Part shown: positions 1 to 8,945 of the stretch, piece by piece | Layout: each line of letters begins with the position of its first letter | Position numbering within the stretch: the first letter of the stretch is position 1 | Source: Alicycliphilus denitrificans_A | GTDB lineage: Bacteria > Pseudomonadota > Gammaproteobacteria > Burkholderiales > Burkholderiaceae_C | NCBI RefSeq assembly: GCF_044792555.1 | Contig: NZ_CP126238.1 | Span: 868,001 to 932,000 of the forward strand | Length of the DNA: 64,000 bases | Direction of reading: 5' to 3' | Program-made: the position numbers and the translations under genes | The notes under the pieces: generated by a model | The model's input: only the letters and a program-made list of their open reading frames with translations | Database searches by the model: none | Told to the model about the DNA's origin: nothing

Positions 1-1
1 C

Positions 2-163
2 TTCACCAAAATCCACATGCAGTTCACCGTCACCGGCCGCGGCATACCGGCCAGCGCCATCGAGCGCGCCATCGCCATGAGCCACGAGAAATACTGCTCG
101 GCCAGCATCATGCTGGCCAAGACGGCGCAGATCACCACGGGGTTTGAGATCGTCGAGGCGTGA
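2..163 (+). CDS. OsmC-family protein, C-terminal fragment
   Basis: An open frame enters from the left edge and ends with TGA at 161-163, giving the last 53 residues of a protein. The fragment contains an EKYCSAS segment. In OsmC/YhfA-like proteins a conserved second cysteine lies in such a Tyr-Cys-Ser context and forms the thiol pair that reduces organic peroxides. The GRGIP and AIAMSHEKYC pattern followed by a short beta-strand tail fits the C-terminal half of that fold. The first cysteine and the start codon lie outside the window, so the subfamily cannot be settled. The porin downstream is separated by about 280 bp and is probably transcribed independently. Confidence 0.7.
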   Translation, partial: FTKIHMQFTVTGRGIPASAIERAIAMSHEKYCSASIMLAKTAQITTGFEIVEA

Positions 164-441
164 AGCCTCAATGCCCAGGCCTGGCGCTTGGCCGGAGGCG
201 ATTTCGGCCGTGGTTTGGATGTACATGACGGGTGTTGCTAGGTTGCAACGAAAAACCGCATTTGCCTGTCTTTTCGGTGATTAATGGGGGAATTCCTTTG
301 CGCATCCTTACGCCCTCTGTTGCAATAAGACCAACTTCCCCACCAGGAGGTTGGCCCGGGGCGCCGGTGGCCGGGTATAGGTAATACCTTCCCAGACCCT
401 CACGATCCGGTGCCCTCTGTTTAACCTTGGAGTAATTCGTA

Positions 442-1482
442 ATGAAAAAATCCCTGATTGCCCTGGCAGTGCTGGCGGCTTCCGGCGCCGCGATGGCTCA
501 GTCTTCCGTGACGCTGTTTGGTATCGTTGACGCCAATGTCGGCTATGTGAACCACAGTGGCGCTGCCAACAAAAGTGTGTACGGCATTGGTACCAGCGGT
601 AATGCCACCAGCCGTCTGGGTTTCCGTGGTACGGAAGACCTGGGCGGTGGCCTGAAGGCAGGCTTCTGGCTGGAAGGCGAACTGGTCAACGACGCTGGCA
701 ACCCCGCCGGCTTCAACTTCCTGCGCGAATCCACGGTGCGCCTGAGCGGCAACTTCGGTGAAGTGCGCGTGGGTCGTGAACTGACGCCCACCTACCGTCC
801 CTTCGTCAAGTACGACTTGTTCGGCCAGGTCGGTATTGGTCGCAATGAGTCCCTGCTCCGGAACTGGGGCGGCTCCACCACGGCAGACGCTTCCGCCGTT
901 CGCCAGAGCAACATCATCAGCTACTACTCGCCAAACATGAGTGGTTTCACCGGTGGTCTGGGCTACGGTTTTGATGAAAAGGCCACGGGCAAGGAAGGTC
1001 GTTACGTAGGTGTTTACGGTGCCTACGACAACGGCCCCCTGAGCGCAGCCCTGGGCTTTGAGCGTCGCAATGTGAATGCAGCCGGTGCAACCGATCAGGA
1101 CAAGATGACCCTCGGCGCATCCTACGACCTGAAGGTGGTTAAGCTGGTGGGCCTTGTGCAACAAACCAAGCTGAAGACCGGTTCTGTTAGCAACAAGTAC
1201 AACGCGTACGCTTTGGGTGTGACTGCACCTGTCGGCGCTGGCGAAGTCAAGGCCCAGTACGCCATGTACGACCAGAAGGCCATTGACTCCAAGGCTCACC
1301 ACCTGTCCCTGGGCTATGTGCATAACCTGTCCAAGCGCACCGCTCTGTACGGTACCGTGGCTTACATGAAGAACAAGGACGCTTCCGCTTTGGGTCTGAA
1401 CGCTTTGGGCGTGACCGCAGGCGGCCCCGGTGCTGGTAACAACCAGACCGGCATGCAACTGGGTATCCGCCACGCCTTCTAA
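442..1482 (+). CDS. Gram-negative trimeric porin (Omp32/OmpC-like)
   Basis: Encodes 346 residues, a normal length for betaproteobacterial porins of the Porin_4 family. Residues 1-19 form a signal peptide (Lys-Lys, then a hydrophobic stretch ending AMA before QSS). The mature protein begins with the VTLFGIVDAN strand typical of Omp32-like porins, has the SRLGFRGTEDLGGGLKAGF segment, and ends RHAF with the C-terminal Phe recognised by the BAM machinery. It should form a 16-stranded trimeric channel for small anions and other solutes in the outer membrane. A GGAGTA ribosome site lies before the ATG. It is followed by a strong terminator, so it is monocistronic. Substrate preference cannot be read from sequence. 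Confidence 0.95.
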   Translation: MKKSLIALAVLAASGAAMAQSSVTLFGIVDANVGYVNHSGAANKSVYGIGTSGNATSRLGFRGTEDLGGGLKAGFWLEGELVNDAGNPAGFNFLRESTVRLSGNFGEVRVGRELTPTYRPFVKYDLFGQVGIGRNESLLRNWGGSTTADASAVRQSNIISYYSPNMSGFTGGLGYGFDEKATGKEGRYVGVYGAYDNGPLSAALGFERRNVNAAGATDQDKMTLGASYDLKVVKLVGLVQQTKLKTGSVSNKYNAYALGVTAPVGAGEVKAQYAMYDQKAIDSKAHHLSLGYVHNLSKRTALYGTVAYMKNKDASALGLNALGVTAGGPGAGNNQTGMQLGIRHAF

Positions 1483-1520
1483 TATCGGGCTGGCTTAAGC
1501 CAGTTGGATAAAAGATGAGA

Positions 1521-1553
1521 AAAACCGCCACCTTCGGGTGGCGGTTTTTTTTT
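1521..1553 (+). terminator. Rho-independent terminator of the first porin gene
   Basis: A perfect stem (AACCGCCACC pairing with GGGTGGCGGTT around a TTC loop, about 1523-1547) is followed by an uninterrupted run of T to 1553. It lies about 40 bp after the porin stop codon. The group II intron begins two bases after the T run. Confidence 0.95.
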
Positions 1554-1555
1554 AT

Positions 1556-3435
1556 GTGCGCCCAGCATGGGCGCACACCTGCGGGTGCAAGTCCCGCTGC
1601 GAGCTGGTCACAGTGAGCAAAGCGAAGCGCAACTGTATGAGGGTGACCGATTGTGGGAAGGAAGCGTGGAGCGTAAATCGTGAGCCGATGAACAAGAACC
1701 ACATAGAAGGCGCTGCCAAGCAGGGCGAGCGGGCATAAAACCGCAAAGCTCTTGTGACCAAGGCAAAGCGGCGTAGATGCGGCGGTTGTGCGATGAAGGT
1801 GTGTGACCCTTACCTGGGGAGATCTCGCCTTATGGGTGAAAGCCCGACGGCAGTGCCGGAGCGAGAAGTCAGCAGAGGCCGTAGTAGCAGGAGCCGGGGC
1901 TGATGAGGCCAGAAGGTGACAGCCAAGGGCCCAACGAGAGTGAGTGACCGAGGACGAGGAGATGTCAAAGGCCATGCGTCAGATGCTGGAGCGATCCGGG
2001 CGGGTGGGCATAGCACGCGGTGAAGCTGCGTGTGAGCCTGCCAGCGACGAAGCCTGCGGCCCGCCCCTTGCACACCAGGGCACAGGGTCGGCAAAGTCCA
2101 AGGCAGGCCCTGGTGGCCTGCTGGAGGCGGCGCTGACGAGACAGAACCTGCAAGCGGCCTGGAAACGGGTTAAAGCCAACAAGGGCGCGGCGGGGGTGGA
2201 CGGGCTCGACATCGAGCAGACGGCCGAACTGCTGCGCACGAACTGGACTGAAATTCGTCACGAGCTGCTGCAGGGGTGCTACCGGCCGAGCCCGGTGCGC
2301 AAAGTCATGATTCCCAAACCGGACGGTTCCCAGCGTGAGCTGGGTATCCCGACGGTGCTGGATCGGCTGATCCAGCAAGCACTGCTGCAAGTGCTGCAAC
2401 CGCTGCTCGACCCCACCTTGAGCGACCACAGCTACGGGTTTCGGCCCGGCAGACGGGCGCACGATGCGGTCAAAGCCGCGCGTAGCTACGTGCAGTCGGG
2501 CAAGCGCGTGGTGGTGGACGTGGACCTGGCCAAGTTCTTCGACCGGGTCAACCACGACATCCTGATCGACAGACTCAAAAGGCGCATCGACGACGCTGGA
2601 GTGATCCGGCTGGTGCGGGCGTACCTGAACGCTGGGATTATGGATAGCGGGGTGGTGGTCGATCGCCATCTGGGCACGCCGCAAGGCGGGCCGCTCAGTC
2701 CGCTGCTGGCCAATGTGCTGCTGGACGAAGTGGACAAGGCATTAGAGGCGCGGGGCTACCCCTTCGCACGCTACGCCGACGACTGCAACGTCTATGTGGG
2801 CAGCAAGAAGGCTGGCCAACGGGTGATGGCGCTGCTCAGGAGGCTGTACGCCAAGCTGCGGCTTCAGATCAACGAAGCCAAGAGCGCGGTGGCCAGTGCC
2901 TTCGGGCGCAAATTCCTGGGGTATGCGCTGTGGGTGGCCAAGGGCAAAGAAGCCAAATGTGCAGTGGCCAAGAAACCGCTGGACAACTTCAAAGCCCGGA
3001 TCCGGCAACTCACGCGCCGCTCGGGTGGACGCAGCATGGCACAAGTGGTGGAGAAACTGCGGCCCTACCTGCTGGGCTGGAAGGCGTACTTCGGGATGGC
3101 GCAAACCCCTAAAGTCTGGCGAGCGCTGGACGAATGGCTGCGCCATCGACTCAGGGCGATCCAGCTCAGGCACTGGAAACGGCCCAAGACGATCTACCGG
3201 GAACTCAAGGCCTTGGGGGCATCGGAGGATGTGGCCAAACAGGTGGCGGGCAACTGTCACCGCTGGTGGCGTAACAGCGACGGTGTCATCAAGCGCGTGT
3301 TGACGATTGCGTACTTCGACCGGTTGGGGGTGCCACGACTGTCCTGACCTCAAGCCCTCGAACCGCCCGGTGCGGACCCGCATGCCGGGTGGTGTGGCAG
3401 GGGCGCAGCCTATGATGGCTGCCCCCTATGCCGAT
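1556..3435 (+). mobile_element. Group II intron (ribozyme plus maturase ORF), inserted behind a terminator
   Basis: The element starts with GTGCG at 1556, the usual 5' end of bacterial group II introns, and carries about 400 bp of structured non-coding sequence before its reverse transcriptase ORF. After the ORF a 32-nt hairpin (3362-3393, ACCGCCCGG pairing with CCGGGTGGT) matches domain V. A second hairpin with a bulged A near the 3' side matches domain VI. The intron most likely ends with CCGAT at 3435. The ORF lacks an HNH endonuclease domain, as in bacterial classes C to F. Insertion directly downstream of a porin terminator is the site preference described for class C introns. Exact ends are inferred from motif position; no empty site is available here. 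Confidence 0.9.
1962..3347 (+). CDS. ltrA: Group II intron reverse transcriptase/maturase
   Basis: About 461 residues from the ATG at 1962; an in-frame GTG at 1944 is a possible alternative. The reverse transcriptase motifs are present in order: KANKGAAGVDG, IPKPDGSQRELGIPTVLDR, SYGFRPGRRAHDAV, the catalytic YADD (as YADDCN), and TPQGGPLSPLL. They are followed by a GIIM maturase/X domain (FLGYALW, then RPYLLGWKAYFGMA). There is no C-terminal zinc-finger or HNH endonuclease; the protein ends shortly after the maturase domain. It would splice the host intron and copy it into new sites by target-primed reverse transcription. The frame is uninterrupted, so the element may still be active. Confidence 0.95.
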   Translation: MSKAMRQMLERSGRVGIARGEAACEPASDEACGPPLAHQGTGSAKSKAGPGGLLEAALTRQNLQAAWKRVKANKGAAGVDGLDIEQTAELLRTNWTEIRHELLQGCYRPSPVRKVMIPKPDGSQRELGIPTVLDRLIQQALLQVLQPLLDPTLSDHSYGFRPGRRAHDAVKAARSYVQSGKRVVVDVDLAKFFDRVNHDILIDRLKRRIDDAGVIRLVRAYLNAGIMDSGVVVDRHLGTPQGGPLSPLLANVLLDEVDKALEARGYPFARYADDCNVYVGSKKAGQRVMALLRRLYAKLRLQINEAKSAVASAFGRKFLGYALWVAKGKEAKCAVAKKPLDNFKARIRQLTRRSGGRSMAQVVEKLRPYLLGWKAYFGMAQTPKVWRALDEWLRHRLRAIQLRHWKRPKTIYRELKALGASEDVAKQVAGNCHRWWRNSDGVIKRVLTIAYFDRLGVPRLS

Positions 3436-3581
3436 CACCCACTCCAAGGCAGCGAGCGTCGCCCGGGCAACATCAACCTAGGGGAAACGCCTGTGGCGCC
3501 GATGCGATAGCTGGCCGGTTCTGGCAGGGGGCTTCCTAGAATGAAACCTTCTGATACTTCCGAGAGAGAGCGAGAGAAGCC

Positions 3582-4796
3582 ATGCACCTGTTTGCAAAGA
3601 AAAACATCGTCCTGGCCACGCTGGCCCTGTGTGGTGCGGGGGGCGTGATGGCCCAGGCAGCCAGCACTAGCAAGGTGCAGTTGTGGGGCATTGTGGATGT
3701 GGCCGTACGCCATACCAACAATGAAGGACCGACTCAGGCCGGCCTGACGAAGATGATCGGCGGCGGCATGTCGCAAAGCCGCTGGGGCATCAACGCCGAG
3801 GAAGACCTGGGTGGCGGCGCCAAGGCCCTGGTGACGCTGGAGAACCGTTTTGATGCCGATGTGGGCAGTCCTGCGGCCAATGTCCCATTTTTTCAATTGT
3901 CCCATGTGGGGCTGCAGGGCCCCTATGGCCGCCTGACGGCAGGCCGCCAGTGGAACGTGCTGTTCGACGTGGTGACCAGCACCTATGCCTCCTTCCCCTA
4001 TTCGCCCTACATGGAGGCCTACAAGCCCGAGCTGGGCATGGCCATGGGGGCGCGCACCAGCAATATGCTGAAGTACATGTTCGCCACGCAGGATCGCAGC
4101 TTTGTTGGTGGGCTGCAGTATTCCTTTGATGAGAACAACGACACCAAGGCCCTGGAAGCGGGCCTGCCCGGATCCATGGCCCAGGTGCCTGCCTATGTCG
4201 CAGGTACGCTCAATGGCGGTGCATGGAAGACCATGGGTGGCTATCTGCGCTATGCCGCCAGCGGCCTGGCCGTGGGCGGCGGCTATCTGCGGACCACCCT
4301 GCCCGGCGGCACCGATGTCGATGCCTGGACGCTGGGCGGTTCGTATCGCACGGGGCCCTGGTACCTGAGCACCGGCTATGGTTTGAACAAGGCCAAATTT
4401 GCGACGGTGACCAGCCCGGTCGTGGGCTTCCGCAATGCGGTGGATGGCGCCATTTTGGGCCAGTTCTGGGGCGGTCCGACGAATGGCGGCTTCCTGCCGG
4501 GTAACGCCGACAAGCGCCAGCTGTTCAAGATTGGCGTGGGTTACCAGATGACGCCTCAGCTCAATCTGGGCATGCATTACTTCCGCGGCAAGCAGTCGGG
4601 CTCGGTCACGGGCACATCCAACGGCAATGCCAACTTCTATGTCGCCGTTGCCGATTACGCTTTCAGCAAGCGCACCGATGCCTACTTTGGCGTGGATCAC
4701 ACCAGCATCAGTGGCGGCAGCGCGATTGTGCTTGACGCAGCCAGCCAGGCACGTAGCCGCACCGGTATCACCATCGGCCTGCGTCATCGCTTCTGA
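3582..4796 (+). CDS. Gram-negative porin, second paralogue
   Basis: Encodes 404 residues. Residues 1-24 form a signal peptide ending VMA before QAAS. The mature protein starts with VQLWGIVDVAVRH, contains SRWGINAEEDLGGGAKALVTLENRF, and ends LRHRF with the C-terminal Phe of outer-membrane barrels, all typical of the Porin_4 family. It is longer than the first porin and differs greatly in its loops, so it is a distant paralogue, not a recent duplicate. A purine-rich GAGAGAAG stretch precedes the ATG. A terminator follows, and a peptide ABC transporter operon begins 150 bp further on. A role in outer-membrane passage of peptides is possible but rests only on position. Confidence 0.93.
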   Translation: MHLFAKKNIVLATLALCGAGGVMAQAASTSKVQLWGIVDVAVRHTNNEGPTQAGLTKMIGGGMSQSRWGINAEEDLGGGAKALVTLENRFDADVGSPAANVPFFQLSHVGLQGPYGRLTAGRQWNVLFDVVTSTYASFPYSPYMEAYKPELGMAMGARTSNMLKYMFATQDRSFVGGLQYSFDENNDTKALEAGLPGSMAQVPAYVAGTLNGGAWKTMGGYLRYAASGLAVGGGYLRTTLPGGTDVDAWTLGGSYRTGPWYLSTGYGLNKAKFATVTSPVVGFRNAVDGAILGQFWGGPTNGGFLPGNADKRQLFKIGVGYQMTPQLNLGMHYFRGKQSGSVTGTSNGNANFYVAVADYAFSKRTDAYFGVDHTSISGGSAIVLDAASQARSRTGITIGLRHRF

Positions 4797-4816
4797 GCCT
4801 GTTTTCAACGCCTCGC

Positions 4817-4842
4817 GAAAGACCTCCTGCGGGAGGTTTTTC
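4817..4842 (+). terminator. Rho-independent terminator of the second porin gene
   Basis: The stem ACCTCC/GGAGGT around TGCG (4822-4837) is followed by TTTTTC and preceded by AAAG. It lies about 25 bp after the stop codon. Confidence 0.85.
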
Positions 4843-4947
4843 TGTTTCGGCTGCGCAAGCCGGAGTGATATTTCGCGCTAGGGTTTCCCCTGCATGCAGG
4901 TTGACGCGGCACTGCCATAGTCGCGGGTTTATTTTTCAGAGGCTTTT

Positions 4948-6528
4948 ATGCAAATCCGCCCCTTGATCCTGTCCCTAGCGGCCGCGTCGGTGCTGGCCGC
5001 ACTGCCCGCAGCCCATGCCAAGACCTTCAAATGGGCCAGCCAGGGTGAGATCTCGACCTGGGACATCCACTCGCAGAACAATGCGCTGCAGAATGCTCTG
5101 CACTCCTATGTGTACGAAAGCCTGGTCTACTACAACAGCCGCACGTTTGCGGTGGAGCCCATGCTGGCCACGGCTTGGCGTGAGGTCAGCCCCACGCAGA
5201 TACGCTTTACGCTGCGCCAGGGGGTGAGGTTCCAGGACGGCTCGGCCTTTACGGCCGACGATGCGGTGTATTCGCTGCAGCGCGCGATGGCGAAGACCTC
5301 CAACTACACGCCCTATGTGCAGGGCATCAGCAAGGTCGCCAAGGTGGACGCCGGCACCATTGACGTATTTCTGTCCGCCCCCAACCCGGTGCTGCTGCGC
5401 CAGATGACCGAGCTGCGCATGATGAGCAAGGCCTGGGCCGAGAAGAACAAGTCGGTCGAGCCCAAGGACATGAAGGGCAAGGACGAAAACTTTGCGCACC
5501 GCAACGCCATGGGCACGGGGCCGTACACGCTCGAATCCTGGCAGCCCGACGTGAAGATGGTCTTCAAGCGCAACCCGAACTGGTGGGGGCAGATGGATGG
5601 CAATGTGACGGAGATCGTCTACACGCCCATCAAGTCGGCGGCCACGCGCATTGCGGCGCTGCTGTCGGGCGAGGTGGACCTGGTGCTCGACCCCTCGCCG
5701 CAGGACCTGCCGCGCCTGCGCTCCTCGGCCGACATCAAGGTGGTGGACGGGCTGGAGAACCGCACCATCTTCCTGGGCATGGACCAGTTCCGCGACGAGC
5801 TGGTGGGCTCCAGCGTGAAGGGCAAGAACCCGCTGAAGGACCTGCGCGTGCGCAAGGCGCTGTACCAGGCGATCGACGTGAATACGCTCTCGCGCAACAT
5901 CCTGCGTGGCCTGGGCAAGCCCACGGGCACGCTGGTGGCGCCGCAGGTGGCGGGCTGGACGGAGGGCGTGGGCAAGCGCATGCCCTATGACGTGGAGGGT
6001 GCCAAGAAACTGCTGGCCGAGGCCGGCTACCCCGAGGGCTTCGAGGTGGACTTTGCCTGCCCGAACAACCGCTACATCAACGACGAGGCCGTGTGCCAGG
6101 CCGTGACGGCGATGTGGGCGCGCATCGGCGTGAAGGCCAAGCTGCGCACGCTGCCGCTGGTGAGCTACTTCCCCATGATCCAGCGCAGCGAGGCCAGCAT
6201 CTACATGCTGGGCTGGGGCGTGCCGACCTTCGATGCGCTCTATAGCCTGCAGTCGCTGGTGCGCAGCCCGGGCCAGGGCGGCGACGGCAACTACAACGTC
6301 GGCCGCTACAGCAACGAGCGCGTGGACTATCTGGTGGACCGCGTGAAGGCCGAGACCGACGCCCCAGTGCGAGCGCGCATGCTCACCGAGGCGCTGCAGC
6401 TGTCGAACGACACGGTGTCGCATATCCCTCTGTACGACCAGGTCATACCCTGGGCGATGAAGAAGACGGTGGAACTGGTGCACCGCGCAGACAACCGGGT
6501 GGATATGCGCAGCGTGAAGATCAACTGA
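4948..6528 (+). CDS. Peptide/oligopeptide ABC transporter substrate-binding protein (SBP_bac_5)
   Basis: Encodes 526 residues, typical of family 5 (DppA/OppA-like) binding proteins. Residues 1-24 form a Sec signal peptide ending AHA. The mature region carries the family hallmarks: WDIHSQN near the N terminus, YESLVYYN, and RFTLRQGVRFQDGSAFTADDAVYSL. A GTGPYTLESW segment follows in the middle. The protein should capture peptides or related solutes in the periplasm and hand them to the two permeases encoded downstream. It heads the operon that continues after a 132-bp gap with permease, amidohydrolase, permease and two ATPase genes. The ligand cannot be told from sequence; the embedded amidohydrolase hints at N-acylated amino acids or short peptides. 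Confidence 0.92.
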   Translation: MQIRPLILSLAAASVLAALPAAHAKTFKWASQGEISTWDIHSQNNALQNALHSYVYESLVYYNSRTFAVEPMLATAWREVSPTQIRFTLRQGVRFQDGSAFTADDAVYSLQRAMAKTSNYTPYVQGISKVAKVDAGTIDVFLSAPNPVLLRQMTELRMMSKAWAEKNKSVEPKDMKGKDENFAHRNAMGTGPYTLESWQPDVKMVFKRNPNWWGQMDGNVTEIVYTPIKSAATRIAALLSGEVDLVLDPSPQDLPRLRSSADIKVVDGLENRTIFLGMDQFRDELVGSSVKGKNPLKDLRVRKALYQAIDVNTLSRNILRGLGKPTGTLVAPQVAGWTEGVGKRMPYDVEGAKKLLAEAGYPEGFEVDFACPNNRYINDEAVCQAVTAMWARIGVKAKLRTLPLVSYFPMIQRSEASIYMLGWGVPTFDALYSLQSLVRSPGQGGDGNYNVGRYSNERVDYLVDRVKAETDAPVRARMLTEALQLSNDTVSHIPLYDQVIPWAMKKTVELVHRADNRVDMRSVKIN

Positions 6529-6531
6529 TGC

Positions 6532-6554
6532 AGGAGCGCCGGTATCTTGCCGGC
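6532..6554. repeat. Short hairpin repeat, copy 1 (GGAGCGCCGG family)
   Basis: A 23-bp word beginning AGGAGCGCCGG and ending TTGCCGGC is almost identical (one difference) to the sequence at 19389-19411. Both copies start within a few bases of a stop codon and can fold around CCGG/CCGG. Origin and role are unknown. Confidence 0.7.
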
Positions 6555-6660
6555 CCTCCCGCCTCCACCTCAACCGTCCCCCAGCGGGTTAAGGGAGTGT
6601 CACCACTGCCTTAGGCACGCCAGGCAGGTGTAGCATCACCAGACTAACCACGACTCAACA

Positions 6661-7644
6661 ATGCTTGCCTACATCCTGCGTCGACTCCTACAGGCCCTGA
6701 TCGTCATGGTCACCGTGGCCTTTATTGCCTTCATGCTGTTTCAGTTCGTGGGCGACCCGGTGGCCATCCTGTTGGGGCAGGACGCCACGCCCGAGCAGGT
6801 GGCCGAGATGCGCGCCGCGCTCGGGCTGGACCAGCCCTTCTTCGTGCAGTTCTGGCATTTCCTGGTGAACGCCGCGCAGGGCGAGTTCGGCCTGTCCCTG
6901 CGCCAGGGTGCCAAGGTCTCGCGCCTGATTGCCGAGCGCTTTCCGGCCACGCTGGAGCTGTCGCTGGTGGCGGCCTTCATCGCGCTGGCGCTGGGCGTGC
7001 CCATGGGCGTGTATGCGGCGCTCAGGCGCGGCACGTTCACCAGCCAGCTGTTCATGACGCTGTCGCTGCTGGGCGTGTCGCTGCCCACCTTCCTGATCGG
7101 TATCCTGCTGATCCTGGTGTTTTCGGTGACGCTGGGCTGGTTCCCCAGTTTCGGGCGCGGCGAGGTGGTGCAACTGGGCTGGTGGAGCACGGGGCTGCTC
7201 ACGGCCAAGGGCTGGCACCACATCGTGCTGCCGGCGATCACGCTGGCCATCTTCCAGCTCACGCTGATCATGCGCCTGGTGCGCGCCGAGATGCTGGAGG
7301 TGCTGCGCACCGACTACATCAAGTTCGCGCGTGCGCGCGGCCTGTCCGACCGGGCCATCCACTTCGGCCATGCGCTCAAGAACACGCTGGTGCCGGTGAT
7401 GACCATCACCGGCCTGCAGCTCGGCGGCCTGATCGCCTTTGCCATCATCACCGAGACCGTGTTCCAGTGGCCCGGCATGGGCCTGCTGTTCATCCAGGCC
7501 GTGACCTTTGCCGACATTCCGGTGATGGCCGCCTACCTGTGCTTGATCGCGCTGATCTTCGTGGTCATCAACCTGGTGGTGGACCTGCTGTATTTTGTGG
7601 TCGATCCGCGCCTGCGCGTGGGCGGCAAGGGCGGGGGGCATTGA
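6661..7644 (+). CDS. Peptide ABC transporter permease (DppB-like)
   Basis: Encodes 327 residues with about six membrane helices. It has the N-terminal MLAYILRRLLQALIVM signature of DppB/OppB permeases, including the short TM1 followed by a periplasmic stretch (FVGDPVAILLGQDATPEQ). The cytoplasmic EAA loop that contacts the ATPases is seen as DYIKFARARGLSDRAI...HALKNTLVPV near residues 220-245. It should form the translocation channel with the second permease encoded at 8946. Its stop codon is one base from the start of the amidohydrolase gene, so the two are co-translated. The ATG has only a weak ribosome site. Confidence 0.93.
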   Translation: MLAYILRRLLQALIVMVTVAFIAFMLFQFVGDPVAILLGQDATPEQVAEMRAALGLDQPFFVQFWHFLVNAAQGEFGLSLRQGAKVSRLIAERFPATLELSLVAAFIALALGVPMGVYAALRRGTFTSQLFMTLSLLGVSLPTFLIGILLILVFSVTLGWFPSFGRGEVVQLGWWSTGLLTAKGWHHIVLPAITLAIFQLTLIMRLVRAEMLEVLRTDYIKFARARGLSDRAIHFGHALKNTLVPVMTITGLQLGGLIAFAIITETVFQWPGMGLLFIQAVTFADIPVMAAYLCLIALIFVVINLVVDLLYFVVDPRLRVGGKGGGH

Positions 7645-7645
7645 T

Positions 7646-8866
7646 ATGCAGCCCCCGCGCTTGAAGGCCGGCGGGCGCGCCTTTGCCCAGATCGCCCAGT
7701 ACCACCCAGAGCTCACCGCCTTCAGGCGTGACCTGCATGCCCACCCCGAGTTGGGCTTCGAGGAGGTCTACACCAGCGCCCGCGTGCGCGAGGCGCTGCG
7801 CGCCGCCGGCGTGGACGAGGTGCACGAGGGCATAGGCCGCACCGGCGTCGTCGGCATCATCCATGGCCAGGGGCGCGCCAGCGGCAGCATGGTCGGCCTG
7901 CGCGCCGACATGGATGCGCTGCCCATGACCGAGCACAACGACTTCGCCTGGAAGTCCTGCAAGAGCGGCCTGATGCACGGCTGCGGGCATGACGGCCACA
8001 CGGCCATGCTGGTGGGCGCGGCGCGCTACCTGGCGGCCACGCGCCAGTTCGACGGCACGGCGGTGCTGATCTTCCAGCCCGGCGAGGAGGGCATGGGCGG
8101 GGCGCGCGTGATGATCGAGGACGGCCTGTTCGAGCGCTTCCCGGTGCAGTCGGTGTACGCCATGCACAACTGGCCTGCCATGCGGCCGGGCACCGTCGGC
8201 ATCAACGGCGGCGCCATGATGGCCGCGGCCGACCGCGTGACCATTGACATCACGGGCCGCGGCGGCCATGGCGCCCATGCCTACCAGACGGTGGACGTGG
8301 TGCTGGTGGCCGGGCACATCATCACTGCGGTGCAAAGCATCATTGCGCGCAATGTGCGCGCGCTCGACAGCGCGGTGATCAGCCTGTGCGCCGTGCAGGC
8401 CGGCGACCTGGGCGCCTTCAGCGTGCTGCCGGGCCAGGCCACGCTGGTGGGCACGGTGCGCGCCTTCGATCCGGCCGTGCAGGACATGGTGGAGCAGCGC
8501 ATCAAGGAACTGTGCAACGCCATTGCCCTGGGGTTTGGCGCCACGGTCACGGTGCGCTACGAGCGCATCTACCCCGCCACCATCAACACCGAGGCCGAGG
8601 CCCGCTTTGCCGGCGACGTGGCCGCGGCGCTGGTGGGCGCGGACAACGTGGAGCGCGACCTGGAGCCCAGCATGGGCGCGGAGGATTTCTCCTTCATGCT
8701 GCAGTCCCGGCCCGGTGCCTACCTGCGCCTGGGCCAGGGCATGGGCGCGGGTAACAGCACGCTGCACAACAGCCGTTACGACTTCAACGACGACATCCTG
8801 CCCCTGGGAGCGGCCCTGCATGCCGGGCTGGTGGAGCAGGCCATGCCGCTTGCGAGTGGGCAGTGA
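7646..8866 (+). CDS. M20-family amidohydrolase (hippurate hydrolase/aminoacylase-like)
   Basis: Encodes 406 residues from the ATG at 7646, one base after the permease stop codon and behind GGGCGGGGGG. Family M20D motifs are in order: FRRDLHAHPELGF, LRADMDALPM, MHGCGHDGHTAM (metal ligands Cys and His), FQPGEEGMGGARVMIEDG (catalytic Glu and metal ligand) and AMHNWP. Enzymes of this family remove acyl groups from N-acylated amino acids or hydrolyse related amides in the cytoplasm, using two divalent metal ions. There is no signal peptide. Its place between the two permease genes suggests it processes the imported solute. The true substrate (hippurate, N-acetyl amino acids, or others) cannot be named from sequence. 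Confidence 0.92.
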   Translation: MQPPRLKAGGRAFAQIAQYHPELTAFRRDLHAHPELGFEEVYTSARVREALRAAGVDEVHEGIGRTGVVGIIHGQGRASGSMVGLRADMDALPMTEHNDFAWKSCKSGLMHGCGHDGHTAMLVGAARYLAATRQFDGTAVLIFQPGEEGMGGARVMIEDGLFERFPVQSVYAMHNWPAMRPGTVGINGGAMMAAADRVTIDITGRGGHGAHAYQTVDVVLVAGHIITAVQSIIARNVRALDSAVISLCAVQAGDLGAFSVLPGQATLVGTVRAFDPAVQDMVEQRIKELCNAIALGFGATVTVRYERIYPATINTEAEARFAGDVAAALVGADNVERDLEPSMGAEDFSFMLQSRPGAYLRLGQGMGAGNSTLHNSRYDFNDDILPLGAALHAGLVEQAMPLASGQ

Positions 8867-8878
8867 AATCATTAAAAG

Positions 8879-8923
8879 TGGCTGTGGCGCCCTTTAATAA
8901 AGCGTCAAAAGCTATAAATTTGG
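8879..8923 (+). repeat. Dispersed AGCTAT repeat, copy between amidohydrolase and permease genes
   Basis: This stretch runs TGGCTGTGGCGCC, TTTAATAAAGCGTCAAAAG and CTATAAATTTGG. It aligns with the copy at 25952-26005 (TGGCTGTTTGCGC, TTTATGGATAAGCGTCAATAG). It begins about a dozen bases after the amidohydrolase stop codon and is much poorer in GC than the genes around it. It takes up most of the gap in the operon. Confidence 0.7.
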
Positions 8924-8945
8924 AAGCAATAACCCTTTTCTAGCG

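Noticed and set aside
280..345. TTGCGC with TGCAAT 17 bp downstream as the first porin's promoter
   Set aside because: The -35 match is only three of six and the start would be about 110 bp upstream of the gene; too weak to list.
1247..1975. A minus-strand open frame across the porin end and the intron 5' region
   Set aside because: It covers the structured ribozyme and terminator; no recognisable protein.
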